This document shows, piece after piece, positions 36,458-41,168 of a stretch of 41,168 nucleotides of DNA. The first letter of the stretch is position 1; each line of letters opens with the position of its first letter. The notes below the pieces were generated by a model. That model saw only the letters and a program-made list of their open reading frames with translations. It was not told the DNA's origin and made no database searches. Position numbers and translations under genes: made by a program. Source of the DNA: a virus; the IMG/VR virus record IMGVR_UViG_3300032893_000130, positions 1 through 41,168 of that record. One strand, written 5' to 3'.

Positions 36458-38522
36458 CTTCGAGAGTGCATCTCAGGCCGACCTGAAGAAGTGTGGTGCG
36501 TGGGTGTACGCCGAAGACCCCACGACCGAAATCATCTGCCTTGCATTCTCGATCGATGGTGGCGCGCCGGTTGTCCTGAGCGGCCCATCGCTAACCAATA
36601 ATACAGATTCTATACTATCGGCCGCCGTTAATAACGCAGAAGTGATCTTTATAGCGCATAACGTCGCTTTTGAGAAAGCAATCTGGCGATCGATCATGGT
36701 GCCGCAACTCGGGTGGCCGGACATCCCGAACGAGCGCTGGCATGACAGCATGGCAAGCTGTGCGATGAAGGCACTCCCCCTGAAACTGGAGCGCGCGGCG
36801 ATGGCGTTGCGCCTGCCGATGCAGAAGGACAAGGGCGGTCTCGCAGCGACGCTATCGCTCGGCCGTGCGAACAAGAAAACCGGGATGATCGACCGCACGC
36901 CGGACAAGCTCCAGCGGGTCTACGACTACTGCATCCAGGACGTGAAGACCGAACTCGATCTGCACCGCCGCGTGCGCGGGCTCGGCGCTGCGGAGCGCAG
37001 GGTCTGGCTCCTGGATCAGACGATCAACGAGCGTGGCGTCCGGCTCGACATGGATTTCGTGCGTCAGGCGCAGAAGATTTGCGACGACGCGGCGCTCCCG
37101 TTGCGCGAGGAGTTCATGGCGCTGACGGGTGGAATCGCGCCGACACAGGACAAGCAGTTCAAGGAGTGGCTTGTCAAGCAGGGCTGTCCGTTTCCGCTTG
37201 ACAGCGACGGGCAACCAATGGTCAATCTTCAGAAGGAAACCGTTCTGAAGTTGCTAGGAGAGAAAGATGAAAACGAAGAAGACAGTCTCGCCGAAACGGA
37301 GGACGATTATACTCGATTCGACGTTTCGCAACAGCCGTTGCCGTTTGCATACCGTCGCCCCCTTGAAATCCGAAATATCCTCGGCAGCGCTTCGATCAAA
37401 AAGCTCTCTGCTATGCGATCGTGTTGCGGCGACAATGGACGGGCTCGTGGGCTACTGCAATATCACGGCGCTGGCCCTGGTCGATGGGCGGGGCGATTGC
37501 TACAACCTCAAAATTTCCCTCGTCCGACGCTCAAAATAAGCGAGGGCTTCGACAAGGACGGTAACGAATTGTTCAAGGGCCACGACCCGGATCAACTTGT
37601 GTCTGCCATCATGTCGGGCGATGCCGAGTATGTCCGCCTGCTGTTCGGGGAACCGATCAAGGCGGTGTCGAACGGGCTACGCCACGCGATCATCGCGAGC
37701 GACGGCAATCTGCTTGAGGTCGGCGACTTCGCGACGATCGAGGCGCGGATCGTGCTCGCACTCGCCGGCCAGCATGACAAGACCCGATTGATGGCAGAAG
37801 GCAAGGACATCTACATCGACATGGCGCAGGCGATCTACAAGATGCCGGTCGATAAGAAGCGCGACCCCGAGAAACGACAGATCGGGAAAAATTCGGTGCT
37901 TGGCTGCGGCTTCCAGATGGGCTGGCGGAAGTTCAAGGCACGCTATGCACAGAACGAAAGCGACGAGTTCTGCAAGGCTTGTATCGATGCCTACCGCGAA
38001 GTGTTCGCCCCGGAAGTGCCGAAGCTCTGGCGGGCGCTGGAGAACGCGGCGGTGCGGACGGTGTGGGATCGCGTCGGCCATGAAGCCTACGGCATTGCCT
38101 ACAATCTGGAGGACGGCTTCCTTACGGCGCGGCTTCCGAGTGGGCGCAAGCTCTGGTACTATGACCCGCGCCCGGTGAAGAAGGCGATGCCGTGGGACAA
38201 GGACGACATCCGTCCCGGCTTCGAGTACAGCGCGTGGAAGATGGGCCAATGGAAGCGTGTCAGCGCATACGGCGGCCTGCTGACGGAGAACGTCGTCCAG
38301 GCCACGGCGCGGGACCTGATGGTCAATGGAATGTTCAATGCCGAGGCGGCGGGGCATGGGATCGTGCTGACGGTTCACGACGAGATTGTGACGGACGTTC
38401 CGGAAGCAATCGCTGCGGCGTCGGCGCTTGACGGTTTTATGACCGATGTGCCAGACTGGGCGAAGCGTTTGCAAATCCCAGTCTCAACCGATTGCTGGAC
38501 AGGAGGTCGCTATAGAAAATGA
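36438..38522 (+). CDS. Family A DNA polymerase with 3'-5' exonuclease (694 aa)
   Basis: GTG 36438 follows the overprinted ORF stop. The exonuclease domain begins at once with VVLDFESAS (Asp7 and Glu9), HNVAFEKAIW as Exo II region and YCIQDVKTELDLH as Exo III. Palm motifs: GDFATIEARIVL (near 427-438, motif A), KRQIGKNSVLGCGFQMG (near 475-491, motif B/O helix) and TVHDEIVTD (near 643-651, motif C). There is no 5' nuclease domain. It is the replicative enzyme of the phage. A segment around residues 275-300 (EKDENEEDSLAETEDDYTRF) is unusually acidic for this family and may be a lineage-specific insert. Confidence 0.93.
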   Translation: MRFVVLDFESASQADLKKCGAWVYAEDPTTEIICLAFSIDGGAPVVLSGPSLTNNTDSILSAAVNNAEVIFIAHNVAFEKAIWRSIMVPQLGWPDIPNERWHDSMASCAMKALPLKLERAAMALRLPMQKDKGGLAATLSLGRANKKTGMIDRTPDKLQRVYDYCIQDVKTELDLHRRVRGLGAAERRVWLLDQTINERGVRLDMDFVRQAQKICDDAALPLREEFMALTGGIAPTQDKQFKEWLVKQGCPFPLDSDGQPMVNLQKETVLKLLGEKDENEEDSLAETEDDYTRFDVSQQPLPFAYRRPLEIRNILGSASIKKLSAMRSCCGDNGRARGLLQYHGAGPGRWAGRLLQPQNFPRPTLKISEGFDKDGNELFKGHDPDQLVSAIMSGDAEYVRLLFGEPIKAVSNGLRHAIIASDGNLLEVGDFATIEARIVLALAGQHDKTRLMAEGKDIYIDMAQAIYKMPVDKKRDPEKRQIGKNSVLGCGFQMGWRKFKARYAQNESDEFCKACIDAYREVFAPEVPKLWRALENAAVRTVWDRVGHEAYGIAYNLEDGFLTARLPSGRKLWYYDPRPVKKAMPWDKDDIRPGFEYSAWKMGQWKRVSAYGGLLTENVVQATARDLMVNGMFNAEAAGHGIVLTVHDEIVTDVPEAIAAASALDGFMTDVPDWAKRLQIPVSTDCWTGGRYRK

Positions 38523-38523
38523 T

Positions 38524-38718
38524 GTGAGAGTGTCCGATCATGCTCTCGTTCGCTATATGGAACGGGTTCTGAAAATGGATTTAGAAATTTTTCGCCAACA
38601 GATATTAGCACCGAAAGTTATTTCGGCCGCACGATCCGGCGCGCACGCAATTACGTTGAAAGGCGGCGTGGAATTTCGTTTCAAAGATAAGACTATCACA
38701 ACGGTCATTCAACGATGA
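38524..38718 (+). CDS. Small DHALVRY-type phage protein (64 aa)
   Basis: The sequence VSDHALVRYMERVLKMDLEI, then a VEFRFKDKTITTVIQR ending, belongs to a small phage family found beside polymerase and resolvase genes; function unknown. The start is uncertain: GTG 38524 is 17 bases from AGGAGG (38501-38506), which is too far, while the well-spaced in-frame codon is ATA 38512, a very rare initiator. Its 3' end overlaps the next gene by four bases. Confidence 0.7.
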   Translation: MRVSDHALVRYMERVLKMDLEIFRQQILAPKVISAARSGAHAITLKGGVEFRFKDKTITTVIQR

Positions 38719-39056
38719 CCGTCAACTCCCGCGCTAAAGGCAAGAACGGCGAACTCGAACTCGCGAAGTTCCTGCGCGAGCACGGCGTCACGGCGCGGCG
38801 CGGCCGGCAGTACAGCGGCGGCGACGATAGCCCCGACATCGTGTGTGCGCTGCCCGGTATCCACTTCGAGTGCAAGCGTGTCGAACGCGGCGCGCTCTAC
38901 GACTGGCTGGAACAGGCGAAGACCGATGCCGGTCAGAAGATTCCCGTGGTTGCGCACCGTCGCAGCCGCAAAGATTGGGTGGCAATCCTGCCGCTCGACG
39001 ACTTCCTCAACTTCATTGTGAAACCGGAGACGACAGATGGAACGGAACAGAACTGA
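38715..39056 (+). CDS. Holliday-junction-resolvase-like PD-(D/E)XK nuclease (113 aa)
   Basis: NSRAKGKNGELELAKFLREH with a helix Glu, GDDSPDIVCALPG with Asp and HFECKRVE with the E-x-K pair make the classical PD-(D/E)XK order. VVAHRRSRKDWVAILPLDDF follows as in archaeal-type resolvases and their phage relatives. It probably resolves recombination or replication branches before packaging. The start overlaps the previous stop (ATGA). Confidence 0.82.
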   Translation: MTVNSRAKGKNGELELAKFLREHGVTARRGRQYSGGDDSPDIVCALPGIHFECKRVERGALYDWLEQAKTDAGQKIPVVAHRRSRKDWVAILPLDDFLNFIVKPETTDGTEQN

Positions 39057-40284
39057 CCGGCTGACGGATGCCGACCTTGTAGCTCGGCTGCAAGTTCTGA
39101 AAAAGCACAAAGGCAGTTACTCGAAGGCCGCGGCCGAACTTGGGATCGCAACCCGGAATCTGCAACAGTGTGCTGCTCGGGCGCGCGATCGAGGACTGAC
39201 GGCCGACACGATCATCCGCGACCCTATTGCCCTGAAGAACGCGGAGATCAGCCGTCTCAAGGCCGAGATAGCGGCGACCCATAAGCACAACGACACCGCC
39301 GCCGAAATCCGCAAGACGATCTATCGCCTGCGCGACATCCCGCTGGAGCCGCCGAAGTGGCTGAACACGAAGGCCAAGATCGAAGGCCCTGGCGTCCCGA
39401 TGATGCTGTGGTCCGACTGGCATTTCGGCGAGACGGTTGAGAAGCGCGAAGTCGGAGGCCTGAACGAGTTCAACAGTGAGATCGCCGAGAAGCGGGCTCT
39501 GGCTCTGGTCGATCGCAGCCTCGGGCTGATCCGCCACCACATGCCGAAGGGTATGCCCGGCGCCGTGATCTGCCTCGGCGGCGACATGATAACCGGAGAA
39601 ATCCACCAGGAACTCGCCGACACCAACGACAAATACATCTTCGAGACTGTGCGGCAGTTGAAGGGTATCCTCGCCGCCGGGCTCACGAAGATCGCGGATG
39701 AGTGCGGCAACGTGTTCGTGCCGTGCGTGGTCGGCAACCACGGCCGCGCCACGCTCAAGCCCCGTATGAAGGGCCGCGTGCTGACGAGCTACGAATGGAA
39801 CCTTTACACCGATCTGGAGGACCGGCTGCGCGGCGACAAGCGCATCCAGTTCTTCATTCCCGAGGAAACGGATGCCTACTTCTCAGCCCTCGGGCACCGC
39901 TTCCTGCTGACGCACGGCGACACGCTTGGCGTCAAGGGTGGCGATGGAATCATCGGCGCGCTCGGCCCGATCCTGCGCGGGTCATTCAAGGTCCATCGCA
40001 GTGAGAGCGAGATCGGCCGGGAGTTCGACACGATTCTCATGGGCCATTGGCACCAGTACATCTCGACCCGTGGGCTGATCGTCAACAACTGCCTTAAGGG
40101 CTATGACGAGTTCGCGCGTCTGGCGCTGCGTGCTCCGGCGACACCGGCGAGCCAGGCGCTCTGGTTCGTCCACAAGCATTACGGGATCAACACGCAGATG
40201 GAAGTCTATGTGCAGGACCCGAAAGCGTTCCGAGGTGGCAATGTGCCGTCCGGAAAGGGTTGGGTGGAAGTGTTTCAGAAGTAG
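39037..40284 (+). CDS. Calcineurin-like metallophosphoesterase with N-terminal HTH (415 aa)
   Basis: ATG 39037 has GGAG upstream and overlaps the nuclease gene by 20 bases. Residues about 8-50 form a helix-turn-helix (LVARLQVLKKHKGSYSKAAA, ELGIATRNLQQC), followed by a coiled-coil (60-95). The catalytic domain shows MLWSDWHFGE (123-132), LGGDMITGE (179-187), VVGNHGR (231-237), THGDT (292-296) and GHWHQY (335-340), the five metal-binding blocks of this superfamily. Relatives act as nucleases or phosphodiesterases (Mre11/SbcD type) or nucleotide phosphatases. With an HTH and its location after the resolvase, a DNA-linked role is the more likely reading. Confidence 0.85.
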   Translation: MERNRTDRLTDADLVARLQVLKKHKGSYSKAAAELGIATRNLQQCAARARDRGLTADTIIRDPIALKNAEISRLKAEIAATHKHNDTAAEIRKTIYRLRDIPLEPPKWLNTKAKIEGPGVPMMLWSDWHFGETVEKREVGGLNEFNSEIAEKRALALVDRSLGLIRHHMPKGMPGAVICLGGDMITGEIHQELADTNDKYIFETVRQLKGILAAGLTKIADECGNVFVPCVVGNHGRATLKPRMKGRVLTSYEWNLYTDLEDRLRGDKRIQFFIPEETDAYFSALGHRFLLTHGDTLGVKGGDGIIGALGPILRGSFKVHRSESEIGREFDTILMGHWHQYISTRGLIVNNCLKGYDEFARLALRAPATPASQALWFVHKHYGINTQMEVYVQDPKAFRGGNVPSGKGWVEVFQK

Positions 40285-40293
40285 GAGGGCAGC

Positions 40294-40452
40294 ATGGCTC
40301 AAGACGGTTGGGCGTCACGACAGTTACGCCGGCAGAACGAACGAGCGGAGCGCAAAGCTCGTGCCCGCGCGGAATACCTCAACAAACGGGCCGCGGGCAA
40401 GATCGACCTGAAACGGCGACGCGCTGCGAAGGCGAAAGCGAGGGCAACATGA
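40294..40452 (+). CDS. Small very basic peptide (52 aa)
   Basis: ATG 40294 has GGAGGG upstream, and the stop overlaps the next ATG as ATGA. The peptide is dominated by Arg, Lys and Ala (ASRQLRRQNERAERKARARA, then KRAAGKIDLKRRRAAKAKAR). It should be helical and nucleic-acid binding. No family is recognised. Confidence 0.6.
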   Translation: MAQDGWASRQLRRQNERAERKARARAEYLNKRAAGKIDLKRRRAAKAKARAT

Positions 40453-41072
40453 TAATTGTCCCAGAACTTAAGAAAGTATTTATTCTGGTGCCCCGCACAG
40501 GTAGCGGGACTCTTTATCGTGAGATACTTCGTGTTTACCCAAAGTCTATGCTATTGTACAGGCACATGGAAGCTGATGGGTGCCCTCGTGCTTATGACCG
40601 ATGGGAACGAATTGGTTTTGTTCGTCATCCGGTTTGTCGCCTACAGAGCCTTTATACATTCATGCAATCATTTTCTGGCGGCGCGCAAGTACAAGGCGGC
40701 GCTGCTTCTTTTGACGCTGAACGTGTAAGACGCCAAGTAAATAGGCCGTTTGAAGACTGGCTCTTAAACAACAATGAGCCGTGGACGGTTCCTTATGACC
40801 TCAATGGAGAAAACGCTTGGTGGCCGGTGTTGGCTCGGATGAACAGCGCTCCTGAAAATAAAACAAGCCAGTTTGTTTATTTGCGTCCTGATCTCGGCGT
40901 GAAAGTACTAAAATTTGAAAATTTACACACGCACATGCATGAATGGGGTTTGGACCCATCACGGGTTACAAACGCCTCAAAAAAACTCGTAGAAATTTTA
41001 TCAGAAAAAGCTAAAAATCACATCGCTAGATTCTGTTCTTGGGACATGGAGCAAAATTGTGAACAAATTTAA
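40449..41072 (+). CDS. Sulfotransferase-like protein (207 aa)
   Basis: ATG 40449 is coupled to the previous gene by ATGA. Residues 14-22 (VPRTGSGTL) match the 5'-phosphosulfate-binding loop of PAPS-dependent sulfotransferases, and residues 57-69 (FVRHPVCRLQSLY) match the 3'-phosphate-binding motif with Arg59 and Ser67. The remainder (FEDWLLNNNEPWTVPYDLNG, then TSQFVYLRPDLGVKVLKFEN) agrees with membrane-free sulfotransferases. It would transfer sulfate from PAPS to an unknown acceptor, perhaps a host surface glycan, lipid, nucleotide or modified DNA base. The gene is clearly AT-richer than its GC-rich neighbours and uses A/T-ending codons, so it was probably acquired recently. It is near the end of the right block, followed across the circle junction by the MazZ-type gene. 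Confidence 0.75.
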   Translation: MIIVPELKKVFILVPRTGSGTLYREILRVYPKSMLLYRHMEADGCPRAYDRWERIGFVRHPVCRLQSLYTFMQSFSGGAQVQGGAASFDAERVRRQVNRPFEDWLLNNNEPWTVPYDLNGENAWWPVLARMNSAPENKTSQFVYLRPDLGVKVLKFENLHTHMHEWGLDPSRVTNASKKLVEILSEKAKNHIARFCSWDMEQNCEQI

Positions 41073-41168
41073 GCACGAGAACGCAGCGCCGAGTCGGTGA
41101 CGCGCATGGAGAATGGAATGTCTATCATGACGGAGGAAAATCGTGGCTAAAGGTGTGTGTTTGACAAT
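41028..41168. repeat. Right copy of 141-bp terminal overlap
   Basis: This copy repeats bases 1-141 with T instead of C at 41154 (synonymous, glycine codon) and T instead of C at 41168 (last base). It contains the sulfotransferase stop at 41072, the 70-bp spacer and the beginning of the next gene. Confidence 0.95.
41143..41168 (+). CDS. 5' fragment of the MazZ-type gene (duplicate start)
   Basis: GTG at 41143 behind GGAGG repeats the first nine codons of the gene at 116-568, cut by the window end. It is the same gene seen twice because of the circular overlap. Confidence 0.9.

Noticed and set aside
1-41168. Temperate phage or prophage
   Set aside because: No integrase, excisionase, repressor or attachment site was seen, and the ends join to each other, not to host DNA.

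Overview
The window is one complete genome unit of a short-tailed (podovirus-type) double-stranded DNA phage. The first 141 bases recur at 41028-41168 with two mismatches (positions 127 and 141 against 41154 and 41168). The contig therefore closes on itself, or has a short terminal repeat, with a unit length of 41,027 bp. The DNA is GC-rich, most genes overlap by ATGA/GTGA or TAATG junctions, and ribosome-binding sites are AGGAGG-like. A proteobacterial host is likely but cannot be resolved from sequence. I see no integrase, repressor, transposase or phage RNA polymerase, so a lytic lifestyle using host RNA polymerase is the simplest reading.

Left block, minus strand, 24603 down to 704: one long late operon. 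In transcription order it holds terminase small and large subunits, two tiny genes, portal, a Bbp19-like small protein, a scaffold-like protein, three small basic/unknown proteins, and the major capsid protein behind a structured leader. Four small virion-associated proteins follow, then a T7 gp11-like and a very large gp12-like tail protein that both carry carbohydrate-binding-like modules, three ejection proteins (the largest with a lytic transglycosylase domain), a fibre-like protein, two holin-like membrane proteins, Rz with embedded Rz1, a small paralogue of an earlier virion protein, and the tail fibre. The gene order and several families (MCP, Bbp19, portal) recall Bordetella phage BPP-1 and related podoviruses.

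Control region, 24604-25169: AT-rich, non-coding, with a good sigma-70 promoter pointing into terS, three copies of a CCGCTTTCT motif, three copies of TTCTGTG and a perfect 15-bp palindrome.

Right block, mostly plus strand, 25170 to 568 through the circle junction: small early genes, several of them single-span membrane peptides, and a 112-bp imperfect inverted repeat. One gene, a primase-polymerase/helicase, runs against the block. Then come a SprT-like metalloprotease, a SNF2-type helicase, an unknown Ala/Pro-rich protein, a DUF2800 Cas4-like nuclease, an endonuclease VII-type HNH, an Enc34-type ssDNA-binding protein (DUF2815), a cytosine-C5 methyltransferase with a second long ORF in another frame, family A DNA polymerase, a small DHALVRY-family protein, a resolvase-like nuclease, an HTH-metallophosphoesterase, a basic peptide, a sulfotransferase-like protein and a MazZ-type dNTP diphosphohydrolase domain protein. 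Together these make a self-contained replication/recombination module plus DNA-modification and nucleotide-pool functions.

The most striking points are these. An HNH gene sits at the 3' end of the DUF2800 gene, and the last ~20 codons of DUF2800 are present twice, once ending DUF2800 and once fused to the HNH. The methyltransferase region looks like a recognisable protein family in two frames. The sulfotransferase is AT-rich and looks recently acquired. Six carbohydrate-binding-like modules are shared by two tail genes. All functions are from reading motifs by eye; no database search was possible.
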